Below, one piece after another: positions 19,672 to 27,652 of a stretch of 63,267 nucleotides of DNA; position 1 is the stretch's first letter, and each line of letters opens with the position of its first letter. The DNA is from Acidobacteriaceae bacterium (lineage in GTDB: Bacteria; Acidobacteriota; Terriglobia; Terriglobales; Acidobacteriaceae). The notes under the pieces were generated by a model. It had not been told where the DNA came from. It ran no database searches and saw only the letters and a list, made by a program, of their open reading frames with translations. The stretch covers positions 1 through 63,267 of the forward strand of contig JASIJX010000061.1 in assembly GCA_030049955.1 (NCBI GenBank), read 5' to 3'. Both the position numbers and the translations under genes were made by a program.

Positions 19672-21774
19672 TTACGGTTGACGGATAAGACGAAAGATGT
19701 GCGCCGTTCGTGAGCCGGTCCCGAGCGCCACGTAGTTTCGCTGCCCGCTCCAGGTGTACTGCTCTCCGTTGAGCAGATCCTCCACGATGAAGCTTTCATC
19801 GGGCAGCAGGTTGAGCCGGCTCAGGTCGAGCTGCGTCCACCCAGTCTGCTCGTGAATTGAGTCGAGATTGACAACTGTCATAACCACGTTATCGCAATTC
19901 GCTGTGGACTTCGAATAGCAGATCAGGTTTGAATTCCCGACGGCGTGAAAATGTAGCGATTCATTCGATTGAAGCGCGGCGTTTGCCCTCCGGATTTGAT
20001 TGAGCTTTGCGATCAGAGGGACGAGCGATCCCGGCGCATTGCGGTCCCGCTGGCGAATCTGGTACTTCTCGCTGTCCAAATACTCTTCGGATTCGGTTTT
20101 GCCTGGCGCCGGCCGCGCCGGGGCATTTTCTGCCAACTCGTAGGCAGGGCCGTAGATGCCATAGTTGGATGAAAGCGTAGCCGCAAGAATGATGCGCTGC
20201 GCGAACGCCGGCGCGCCACCCTCCTGCAGCGTTTTGTGCAGAATGTCGGGAGTATTGGGCCAGAAATTCGGCCGGAAAAACTCGCTCACCGGCGGCCGCG
20301 TGATCTCCTTCAGATATTCTTCGAGCTCCGCTTTTGTATTGCGCCACGTAAAGTAAGTGTAGGATTGCATGAACCCGCGCTTGGCCAGGCCATACATCAC
20401 ATGGGGCCGCGTGAACGCTTCGGCAAGGAAGATTGTCTGTGGATATTTGCAGCCGAGCTTGCCCAGGCACCACTCCCAGAACGGCAGCGCCTTGGTATGG
20501 GGATTGTCCACGCGGAAAACATAAACGCCGCGCTCGATCCAGAATTCGAAGACCGAATACAGCTCATCCCAAAGAGCGCGCCAATCCCTTGATTCGAAGT
20601 TGAGCGGGTAAATGTCCTGGTATTTTTTCGGTGGATTTTCCGCGTACTGGATCGAACCGTCAGGACGAATCACGAACCACTCGGGGTGGTCACGCACCCA
20701 GGGATGATCGGGCGAACACTGGAATGCGATGTCGAGCGCGATTTCGAGGCCGTGCGATTTCGCGGCCGAGACGAGGCGGTCGAAATCAGCGAAGGTGCCG
20801 AGTTCGGGATGAATCGACTTATGCCCTCCGCAATCCTGTTCACATTCCTTTCCGTCGGGCCGGATGTCGCGTGCTTCGGCGTCGCCAATTGCCCACGGGC
20901 TGCCGGGCGCGCCGGCAGGAGCCGAAGTCGAGTTGTTCGGGCCCTTGCGATAGGCGCGGCCGATCGGGTGAATGGGCGGCAGATAAAGAATGTCGAAGCC
21001 CATCGCCGCAATCTCCGGCAAATCCTGCTCCACGTCGGCAAATTTGCCGTGCTGTCCCAGAACCGGCGAGGCAGAGCGCGGAAACATTTCGTACCATGCG
21101 GAAAAGCGCGCGCGTTCCCGGTCCACGCGGATCGGCAGTTCAAAATCGCAGCGCGTGGCACGGCTCAGGTCGGGGTGGTCAGCTATGAGCCGATGAATTT
21201 CTTCGCTTAGAGGATATGCAGTCACGGGCTTCTGCTCTTGCGCCATCGCCTCTAAAGAGCGGGCCGCCTGATAGAGCATTCCGGCTTCGGATCCGCGCGC
21301 GCGCCCGGCGCCCTGTTCGAGAAGAATGGCGCCGGTGCGCAGCGCAATGGCGATGTCCGCTGTGGATTGAGTGGCTCCGGCTTCGAGCGGTAAACCGTTC
21401 TCTGGTGCTGGTCCTTGGCTGGCGCCGGAGCTCGCCTGCGCTGTGATCCGCTTGCGCAGATCGCCTGCCCAGCTTTCAAAATGGTCAATCCAACCTTCGA
21501 GTGTGAAACTCCATATTCCCAGCCGGTCGACGGTGAAGTTGGCGCTCCATATATCGTTGCCCAACTCCTTCATGGGAACGAAACGCCACCGGCTTTCGCT
21601 GCGAGGGCGATAGAGCACGCGCGCAGCCAGGCGGTCGTGGCCGTCGGCATAGATCACCGCGGTAACACAGACCTTATCGCCGAGAATGCGTGCCGCCGGA
21701 TGCGCGCCGCACTCAACCTGCGGCGTGACGTCTTCGATAACGACGCGGTTCCGTCCGTGCGCGGGTTTCAGCAT
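19672..21774 (-). CDS. glgE: Alpha-1,4-glucan:maltose-1-phosphate maltosyltransferase GlgE
   Basis: The 700-residue GH13_3 enzyme extends alpha-1,4-glucan with maltose from maltose 1-phosphate. The N-terminal sandwich has the VIEDVTPQVECG start. The helical insert, FSAWYEMFPRSAS, DILYLPPIHPIGRAYRKGPN and DIAFQCSPDHPW follow. The nucleophile is D423 in GVYVFRVDNPHTK and the acid/base is E452 in IFLAEAFTRP, the same 29-residue spacing as in characterised GlgE. It is the first gene of a likely operon with treS-mak. No branching enzyme glgB is in the window. The 162 bp upstream include an AT-rich stretch near 21905-21920 but no convincing promoter. Confidence 0.97.
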   Translation of the reverse strand: MLKPAHGRNRVVIEDVTPQVECGAHPAARILGDKVCVTAVIYADGHDRLAARVLYRPRSESRWRFVPMKELGNDIWSANFTVDRLGIWSFTLEGWIDHFESWAGDLRKRITAQASSGASQGPAPENGLPLEAGATQSTADIAIALRTGAILLEQGAGRARGSEAGMLYQAARSLEAMAQEQKPVTAYPLSEEIHRLIADHPDLSRATRCDFELPIRVDRERARFSAWYEMFPRSASPVLGQHGKFADVEQDLPEIAAMGFDILYLPPIHPIGRAYRKGPNNSTSAPAGAPGSPWAIGDAEARDIRPDGKECEQDCGGHKSIHPELGTFADFDRLVSAAKSHGLEIALDIAFQCSPDHPWVRDHPEWFVIRPDGSIQYAENPPKKYQDIYPLNFESRDWRALWDELYSVFEFWIERGVYVFRVDNPHTKALPFWEWCLGKLGCKYPQTIFLAEAFTRPHVMYGLAKRGFMQSYTYFTWRNTKAELEEYLKEITRPPVSEFFRPNFWPNTPDILHKTLQEGGAPAFAQRIILAATLSSNYGIYGPAYELAENAPARPAPGKTESEEYLDSEKYQIRQRDRNAPGSLVPLIAKLNQIRRANAALQSNESLHFHAVGNSNLICYSKSTANCDNVVMTVVNLDSIHEQTGWTQLDLSRLNLLPDESFIVEDLLNGEQYTWSGQRNYVALGTGSRTAHIFRLIRQP

Positions 21775-21936
21775 GTTCGCCTCGCGCGCAAAAGCAGGTG
21801 GAGGCTCGGTCGGGCAATCAGGGAGCAGGATAGCATGAGATAAATCGGCCGTGATCGAAAAGATGCGGCTTGAGCGGTGCGGGTTAGTCCCGGAGATCCC
21901 GCCAAATATTAATTTAATGGGTACCGCTGCGGCCGG

Positions 21937-22986
21937 TTAATGCGCGGTGGCCGGACTTGCAGGCGGCTCGGCTGAGGCAGTGGCCGCGTTCATCGGCAGT
22001 TCCAGCGCGAAAATTGAGGCGTTGCCCTGATCTGCGTGCAGCCACATGCCATGAAAGGCACTCTGCAACTCGGGGTGCGTCGCCAAAAGTGCAGCCATCA
22101 GATCGGAAACCTGCTTGCGCGCGGCCGCAGGCGAACGCAGATCGGCCGCCTCAGTTGCATCAGGAGCGTAATGCACTTCCAGGTCGAGCGGGCCAAAGAC
22201 AGTCGTCGTGCCCACCGACGTCACTTTGAAGACCGCTCCGTGAACGTTCAGCGCAAGAGGCGTAGTCGCGGCGGGCAACTCCGCATGTACCTCATCGGCT
22301 TCGTGCCGAAGCTTCTCGAGGTTGGAACTGGCGAGGAAATCGATAGGGTCAAGCAGGTTGGTCGCGATCTTGTAATAGAACGCGGCAGCCCAGATGCCCT
22401 TGCTTTGGGAGTACTTGCGCGCTTGCGTCCAGTACCAGGCGCCATCATGCCCGTCCAGAACCATCGGCTTGAAAAAGAAGCCGGCCATTAACCAGCGATT
22501 GTCGGAAGTTTTCGAAAGCACCAGCGCCACCTGCTGAGGATCCTTGACGCCGGTCGCATGCAGAAGAGTCATCGCATAGGTGCCCGGTGGCAGGCCGTTA
22601 AAGTCGAATCCTACCACCGGCGATCCGCAGAAGAAATCGGTCTGCGGCGCGTTGGGCGGATCTGTGGAGGCATCAAGAAGATAGAGCTCTTCGACGGTAA
22701 TGGTCGCGGTCTGCACCTTTGGCCTGAGGAATTGCACAGACTGTTGAATGCCGTTGAAATCGGCGGCAATTGCCGGCAGCGTGTTGGCTCGCAGTCCTGC
22801 CAGGTTTCCCGTTTGCACCTGCGTGAGAATACCCTTGGCTGCATTCGCCAGAGCTTGCCGTTGCGCGGCCGGCATCTGCGCCTGGGTTGTACAAGAAGCC
22901 GCGCGGGCACGCGGCCCGCAATAAAACGTGGCGATAAGAGTCAGACAGAATAACGCAGCCGTTTTTGCATGCAATCGCAACGACAT
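21937..22986 (-). CDS. Secreted protein of unknown function
   Basis: The product has 349 residues from the ATG at 22986, chosen because a clear signal peptide begins there (MSLRLHAKTAALFCLTLIAT, ending near ARAASC). The mature part is helical at first (QALANAAKGILTQVQTGNLA) and then mixed. It includes DFNGLPPGTYAMTLLHATGV and a WYWTQARKYSQSKGIWAAAFYYKIA segment that resembles a TPR-like helix pair. No enzyme motif was recognised. It stands alone between glgE and the 23 kb intergenic region. An in-frame GTG at 23046 would add 20 residues before the signal peptide and is less likely. Confidence 0.7.
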   Translation of the reverse strand: MSLRLHAKTAALFCLTLIATFYCGPRARAASCTTQAQMPAAQRQALANAAKGILTQVQTGNLAGLRANTLPAIAADFNGIQQSVQFLRPKVQTATITVEELYLLDASTDPPNAPQTDFFCGSPVVGFDFNGLPPGTYAMTLLHATGVKDPQQVALVLSKTSDNRWLMAGFFFKPMVLDGHDGAWYWTQARKYSQSKGIWAAAFYYKIATNLLDPIDFLASSNLEKLRHEADEVHAELPAATTPLALNVHGAVFKVTSVGTTTVFGPLDLEVHYAPDATEAADLRSPAAARKQVSDLMAALLATHPELQSAFHGMWLHADQGNASIFALELPMNAATASAEPPASPATAH

Positions 22987-23292
22987 AGCGAAAGAGTGTC
23001 TCCGCAAGGTTTTGTTCTTCAAAAGGCAGCAGTGCGTAACGCGCACATTGCAATGTAAGATGCCGCCGCCGGGAAATCCGGCTAATCGTGTGCTACTTAT
23101 GGGGCATTTTCTCCACAGGTTGCAAGCGAAAATCTGTAAGGCAACGCCTGACGGCAGCTGTGCCCGCGCTGTTTAAAGTACGGATGGCAAAAGGATTTCC
23201 AGAGAGTTCATGGAAACCACATCGTCCGCGGGCACTGCAGATTGCTCTTGCGCGACAACCCAAAATGCCGTTGCGCGCCGCGGAAAACCGTG

Positions 23293-23298
23293 TATTAT
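23293..23298 (+). promoter_or_regulatory. Possible -10 box of an orphan transcript
   Basis: This reads TATTAT, with TTGCGC as a poor -35 candidate 16 bp upstream. Transcription would begin near 23305 and could run to the terminator ending at 23763. Support is weak on sequence alone and comes mainly from the terminator. The part of the intergenic region from 23047 to 23292 shows nothing recognisable. Confidence 0.25.
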
Positions 23299-23403
23299 CC
23301 CCCTAGAGATTCCAAGATTGGTTGCCTGCTTCCGCGAAAGGAAAAGGAAAAGCGCATTCATAATTCCCCGTAAGGGACGAAGATCTCCACGAGGTAGGTT
23401 CCC

Positions 23404-23640
23404 GTGAAAAACAACTCCCCCACGCTGCTAGTTTTCTCAGAACAAGGGACCGCATTGGTTATCTCCATCAGCAGCCGGTTACAGACCGACACCGCGGCAG
23501 ATTCCAACGTGCAGTCCACCTCATCGGCGGCTCTTGCAACGCCCGACGCGACAGCCTGCGGCACAGTCTCCAAGGGGTGGAACTACTGCCGTCGCATCAC
23601 CCGCTTCCGCAATCGCGAGAGAAATTCAACGGCCAATTGA
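23404..23640 (+). CDS. Possible small protein, 78 residues
   Basis: A GTG-started frame has TAGG five bases upstream as a modest ribosome-binding site. The product begins MKNNSPTLLVFSEQGTALVI, is rich in Ser, Thr and Ala, and contains two cysteines in ACGTVSKGWNYC. I recognise no family. The frame may be coding, or it may be a chance opening in a non-coding RNA. The only circumstantial support is its place between a possible -10 box and a strong same-strand terminator. Confidence 0.25.
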   Translation: MKNNSPTLLVFSEQGTALVISISSRLQTDTAADSNVQSTSSAALATPDATACGTVSKGWNYCRRITRFRNRERNSTAN

Positions 23641-23733
23641 CTCCCGCCAACCCGGCCGCGCCATAGATCTGCGCGCAGCCGACGCCGAGAGTCTGCCTAA
23701 CCAGGCCAGGCTCAGGTGGACGACCTTGGCAGC

Positions 23734-23763
23734 GGCTCGGCGACGATCGCCGGGCCTTTTTTT
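23734..23763 (+). terminator. Rho-independent terminator of an orphan + strand transcript
   Basis: A 10-bp stem (GGCTCGGCGA with TCGCCGGGCC, one G-U pair) and a CGA loop are followed directly by seven Ts at 23757-23763. On the + strand this is a textbook terminator. No recognised + strand gene precedes it, since the nearest one upstream is treZ, ending at 13815. It therefore implies an unannotated transcript. It also lies just past the end of the minus-strand kinase-like gene, but on that strand it lacks a T-tract. Confidence 0.75.
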
Positions 23764-23792
23764 GCGGAAGCGATGTCTGTCCGATTGCTTGA

Positions 23793-24530
23793 TCAGTCGA
23801 GCGGCGCCGGTCGAGTCGAGTAGATTTGGGATGATTGTTTCGCAGCATCGGAATAACGATCCGCGCGAGCGGACAGCAGATCCAGCGCGTGACGAAGCAC
23901 TTCCCGCTTAACTGCGGCGACATCCAGCGGCGGAATGACCGTCAAGCCTCCGATCAATCGGCTCAAGCTTAGGTATGCTTGGCGGTTCACATGTATAAAA
24001 TCGAGCGGATATTCGGGTTTGCGGGCGCGTGCTGCAACCGGATCGGCGTCGAGGACATAGCTGACGTCGGGTCGCGGCACGAACTTCATCAGCAGGTGGA
24101 TGAAGCCGCGCATCAACGGATTGCCGAGATTCAGATTCGCCAACTCGTCATAAACATAGCGGTCGAAGATCACCAAGTCCGCGCCGGAAGCGAGCGCCCT
24201 CGCCGCTGCCAGCCGCGCAGAAATTGCGTCCATCGAGTAAAGAAACAGGCGCACGCAGGTCATCGGCCAGGAGCGCACGTTCTTATCGCGCCGGTTGATG
24301 GGTTTCTCGGGACTGCCGATGCCTTTATCGCCTTTAAAGATCTTGTGCCCGCTTGACTCACGAATCGCCTTCAGGCAGGAGACGTCATCCCAGAAGCGGA
24401 TTACGCGAACGCGGAGGCCGGCCTGTTCTGCAGCGGCGCGCAAAGCGTCAATCTGTGTGCTTTTTCCAGCGCCGTCGATACCTGAGAAGCTGACCCAGCG
24501 TGTCCCAATGTATTTGTGTGGAGTGCTCAT
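23793..24530 (-). CDS. Thymidylate-kinase-like P-loop protein
   Basis: The product has 245 residues from the ATG at 24530, which has GGGAG six bases upstream. The Walker A motif is FSGIDGAGKSTQID. A DRYVYDELANL motif resembles the DR(Y/F) element of dTMP kinase. Between them is RFWDDVSCLKAIRESSGHK. The lid and substrate region differ from true Tmk, and the C-terminal half ends in a helical stretch. It lies among envelope or exopolysaccharide genes, 13 bp downstream of the small TM protein. The role is unlikely to be dTMP synthesis. A kinase acting on a sugar, nucleotide-sugar precursor or lipid carrier is possible but not shown. Confidence 0.7.
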   Translation of the reverse strand: MSTPHKYIGTRWVSFSGIDGAGKSTQIDALRAAAEQAGLRVRVIRFWDDVSCLKAIRESSGHKIFKGDKGIGSPEKPINRRDKNVRSWPMTCVRLFLYSMDAISARLAAARALASGADLVIFDRYVYDELANLNLGNPLMRGFIHLLMKFVPRPDVSYVLDADPVAARARKPEYPLDFIHVNRQAYLSLSRLIGGLTVIPPLDVAAVKREVLRHALDLLSARADRYSDAAKQSSQIYSTRPAPLD

Positions 24531-24543
24531 TCTGGCTCCCAAC

Positions 24544-24987
24544 TCAATGTGGCTGGCTTGGACTGCCGTGCGAGAGCAGAGCAACGGCTGCAATTGCGGC
24601 GCCTGCTCCAGCGACGATCGCCACTTTGATGAGGATGGAACGAACCCGGCGCTGCTTGGCAGGCGCAATCACCGCTCCGGCAGGCCGCGTTCCAGTGATG
24701 CCGGTTGTCTTTTCATAAGGCGCCGCGGCGGTTCCAACGGCAGGAGGGGGTGTCGCCGGCTGCTGATCCTGTCCGGCCTGCGCGCCAGACATTGCCCCAT
24801 AGGAGGGTTGACCTGTGGACGCCTGCGCAGTTTGAGCCGAACTGGTTCTTGCCGTCTGGCTCTGTTGTGGCTGTTGTGCGGCGGCGCGCTCGAGCGGCGC
24901 CATTAAAAGCACCGCCAGTCCACAGGCGATCAGCTTTTTCGTCATTGATTGACGCATTGTCGAACTCGGGTTTCTGGAGAGCATCAT
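24544..24987 (-). CDS. Small secreted or membrane protein with Gln/Ala-rich linker
   Basis: The product has 147 residues if started at the ATG at 24987, which has CGGAG 9 bp upstream. Internal ATGs at 24957 or 24945 would also keep the signal sequence KKLIACGLAVLLMAPLERAA. A Gln/Ser/Thr/Ala/Pro-rich middle leads to a second hydrophobic segment near the C-terminus, ILIKVAIVAGAGAAIAAVAL, preceded by basic residues QRRVRS. The likely topology is a periplasmic, low-complexity linker between two membrane segments, or a cleaved N-terminus with a C-terminal anchor. No family was recognised. Confidence 0.6.
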   Translation of the reverse strand: MMLSRNPSSTMRQSMTKKLIACGLAVLLMAPLERAAAQQPQQSQTARTSSAQTAQASTGQPSYGAMSGAQAGQDQQPATPPPAVGTAAAPYEKTTGITGTRPAGAVIAPAKQRRVRSILIKVAIVAGAGAAIAAVALLSHGSPSQPH

Positions 24988-25022
24988 TGAAATAATCTCC
25001 GGGGCGCTGCTGACGAGAGCAG

Positions 25023-25415
25023 CTATGCTGCGTCGGCGGGCGGCAGAGCTGCCTGGCTGGAGATTTCTGCAGACTGCACGCCGCGGTAGTCGGGGCGACG
25101 AAAACTCTCGACCGCCTCGTTGATCGTTGCAAATATGCGAAACAGGTTCCCGGCGCCCGTGGAATCGAGCATCGCCTTTACGTCGGGATGCAGAGCTGCA
25201 AGTCGCACGTCGCCGTTGCACTTCAGGGCTTCTTCCAGGCAACACAACAGCAGGTCGAGAGCGCTGGCATCGAACCGGTCGAAACCGCTGCAATCGAGCA
25301 CGACGCTCGGACGGACGGTTGAACTCATGCTTTCAGCCAGCCGCCGTAAGAATTCCCGGCCTTTCTTGGCATCGATCTGCGGCAATTGCATCGCGATAAT
25401 GGCTCGTTGATTCAT
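25023..25415 (-). CDS. STAS-domain protein (anti-sigma factor antagonist-like)
   Basis: The product has 130 residues from the ATG at 25415, with AGGA upstream. The STAS fold is visible in VVLDCSGFDRFDASALDLLL and KCNGDVRLAALHPDVKAMLD. In RsbV and SpoIIAA the acceptor serine directly follows the conserved Asp (DS[ST]GL). Here that position is Ala and only the next residue is Ser (DASAL). The phosphorylation switch may be missing or displaced. No anti-sigma factor, serine kinase or phosphatase gene is nearby. Its position between the flippase gene and the kinase-like gene suggests it modulates the envelope cluster by protein contact. Confidence 0.8.
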   Translation of the reverse strand: MNQRAIIAMQLPQIDAKKGREFLRRLAESMSSTVRPSVVLDCSGFDRFDASALDLLLCCLEEALKCNGDVRLAALHPDVKAMLDSTGAGNLFRIFATINEAVESFRRPDYRGVQSAEISSQAALPPADAA

Positions 25416-25476
25416 GTTGATAATCCTGCCTGCAGTATGAAACTTGTACCCTCGAGCATCGAGAAATCGCGAGCTT

Positions 25477-27450
25477 TCACAGTGATTCTGGAGTCTGCAA
25501 GAGCCGCGCAAGCTCTGCCTCGGGGTTATGACGCACGTGGCTCAGCATGTTCCTGCCGTAGCGAAGCAATGTTCCAAGATTTGTGTTGTACCAGCAGCAC
25601 TCGCTCATGCGCGCCGAAAGGCCGCAAACAAACCGGAGCCGCTTAAGCATATTCGGAGAGGCAAGCATGGCTGCAGTAATGCGATGGTTTCCGTCAAGAA
25701 TGGTCAACGGCTCGTTCTCATTCACGCCGATGAGAATCACTGCCGCGAATCCGGGGTCTTCCTGGATGAGCAGGTCGCGGATGGCTGCGATCTTTGCCAG
25801 GAAAGCCGGCTCCATGGCATGCTGGCGCGTGCGCATGCCTTCGACGATTTTGGCGATCGAGAAATTACCGTCAGCAAGCTTACGCCACTGAGCCCGCGGA
25901 AAGACCCTTATGCTGCGCAAGTCTGTCTCATTAACTTCCACTTCGTACCATTCCGTATCGGAAGGCAGTTCTTTCCATAGAGCCAGGTGGCGAAGAAAGA
26001 GCAGTGCGCGGCGCTTGGCATTTTCGTGCGAGTCTTCGAAGTTCGGTTTGAGCACAATCTCGCGCAGCGTCTTCTGATAGGAACGGAACTCTGCGCAACG
26101 GAAATCGCTCTTGAGAAACTCGGCGATAACCTCATCTTCGACGATGCGGCGCATCAGCCGCACAGGCCTGCAGTTGGCTGCAAGCAGATCTTTTGGATCG
26201 GTGAGCGAGTTGATGAGGAACGGAAGCGCGACAAAGACGAACAGAAGACCCATCAGCACCAACTGAACGAGAATGACTTCGCGCAGGTTGTGATGGAAGA
26301 GGTAAATTCCACCCACCAACAGACCGGTGAAGCCCAACTGCATCCAACTGGTATTGGCGATCTTGTATGACATCTCAAAGGTGATGATGACAGCGCTGAG
26401 ACAGTACACCACTGTGGTGATCGCGAACAGAGCCAGCAAGTAAGACAGGCTGTAATTTCCCGTCGTATGGAATCCGGCGCCGAACAGCTTCATCCAGAGC
26501 CACGGAGGCGCCGCGCAGAGCGCCAACGCCAGGCCGGCGCCGCTGCCCAGAACAAGCAACAGGGAAGTGGCGATGACCTTCAGGTCTTTTCGCTCCTCTT
26601 CCGAAGTGCCTGCGACCAGTGGGAACGTGGTATTCACAACAGCGGAAGACATGGTGAAAATTACGCGACCCACCATCGCAACGGCTGCGTAGAGGCCGGC
26701 CAGATGGGCGGGAAAGAAATGGTTCACCATGACAATGCCGCAGTTGCCGATCATCATCTGCCCGGAATAGAAGACGACAGCTTGCGAGGTTTCGCGAAGA
26801 GCGTAGTTGAAGCAAAGAGGATTGGCGGCGCGCCCAGCCAACTTGGGCGGAATCGCCAGGTAAGCTGCCGCGGTGGCGGCGGCATTGGCGGCAATCACGC
26901 CGCGAACGCCATATCCGCCCAGGATGAGAAGAAATGAGCCGCCTAGCCGGACTGCGCCTTCAAGCACCAGGTTGAAAGCCAGGCCTCGAAACCCAAATGT
27001 GCCCTGTATGAATCCGCGACGCGGACCCAGCGGGACGTAGAATGCGGCGCCAACGGCGAGCAGCGCCACCAGGACCGGATCTGGCAGATTGAGATAGTTT
27101 GAGATTCCGCTGCGGAAGGCAAGCAGGAGCAAAGCAACAAAGATGCCGCACGCCCACGCGGCACGATGAAAGTAACGATAGACCGCTGCCTTGCCTTCAG
27201 GCGTGGTTTGCTGCGCCACTATCTTGGTCGAGACGATTTGCAGCGAAAGCGTGAGGGCGGAAAGCAGAGTAAGAATCGTGTAGACAACCGTCGCCTGGCC
27301 AAACCCCTTCGGTCCGAGGAAACGGGCGACAACGATGTTGTAGACAAGGTTGGTTGCGATCGTCATTCCCGATCCGGAAAGAAGGATCATGCTTCCGGAG
27401 ACGATACGGGATGGGAGCGATTTCGGCTTTTGGGTCAGACCGTGAACCAC
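25477..27450 (-). CDS. Polysaccharide flippase fused to a ParB-like DGNHR domain
   Basis: The product has 657 residues from the GTG at 27450, which has GGAG 10 bp upstream; a TTG at 27498 would add 16 residues. Residues 1-430 form about 12-14 helices of the MOP/Wzx-like flippase type, with NLVYNIVVARFLGPKGFGQA near the N-terminus. Residues about 430-657 are soluble, and their best motif is LTILDGNHRITAAML, the DGxHR-type signature of ParB/Srx-like domains. DLLIQEDPGFAAVILIG precedes it. The C-terminal part would lie on the cytoplasmic side. ParB-like folds bind CTP or other nucleotides in some families, so nucleotide-gated or regulated export is conceivable. The fusion is continuous in frame, with no sign of frameshift. 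Confidence 0.8.
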   Translation of the reverse strand: MVHGLTQKPKSLPSRIVSGSMILLSGSGMTIATNLVYNIVVARFLGPKGFGQATVVYTILTLLSALTLSLQIVSTKIVAQQTTPEGKAAVYRYFHRAAWACGIFVALLLLAFRSGISNYLNLPDPVLVALLAVGAAFYVPLGPRRGFIQGTFGFRGLAFNLVLEGAVRLGGSFLLILGGYGVRGVIAANAAATAAAYLAIPPKLAGRAANPLCFNYALRETSQAVVFYSGQMMIGNCGIVMVNHFFPAHLAGLYAAVAMVGRVIFTMSSAVVNTTFPLVAGTSEEERKDLKVIATSLLLVLGSGAGLALALCAAPPWLWMKLFGAGFHTTGNYSLSYLLALFAITTVVYCLSAVIITFEMSYKIANTSWMQLGFTGLLVGGIYLFHHNLREVILVQLVLMGLLFVFVALPFLINSLTDPKDLLAANCRPVRLMRRIVEDEVIAEFLKSDFRCAEFRSYQKTLREIVLKPNFEDSHENAKRRALLFLRHLALWKELPSDTEWYEVEVNETDLRSIRVFPRAQWRKLADGNFSIAKIVEGMRTRQHAMEPAFLAKIAAIRDLLIQEDPGFAAVILIGVNENEPLTILDGNHRITAAMLASPNMLKRLRFVCGLSARMSECCWYNTNLGTLLRYGRNMLSHVRHNPEAELARLLQTPESL

Positions 27451-27636
27451 GCTTTTTATACTCCAGGTCGAACAGCAGGAAAGGGGATTCGAGAGCAAGC
27501 GCAGCGATCCAACCGCGATTCAGCTGGCAGCAAATAAATCCGATGCTGAAATCAAGCCTTCGGCTGCTCAGAAGAGGCATTCCGCGCAATTCGCAATGCT
27601 GCTGTAAACCCTCTTTTCCATACATGCTTCTAAGTA

Positions 27637-27652
27637 AGTGAGCATGCTCACT
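27637..27652. promoter_or_regulatory. Perfect 16-bp palindrome at the start of the GH99-like gene
   Basis: The sequence AGTGAGCATGCTCACT is self-complementary over 16 bp and contains the ATG at 27644. As DNA it could be an operator for a dimeric regulator. As RNA it would pair the start codon with itself in neighbouring transcripts, though a hairpin would need a loop. The function is unknown. Confidence 0.45.
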
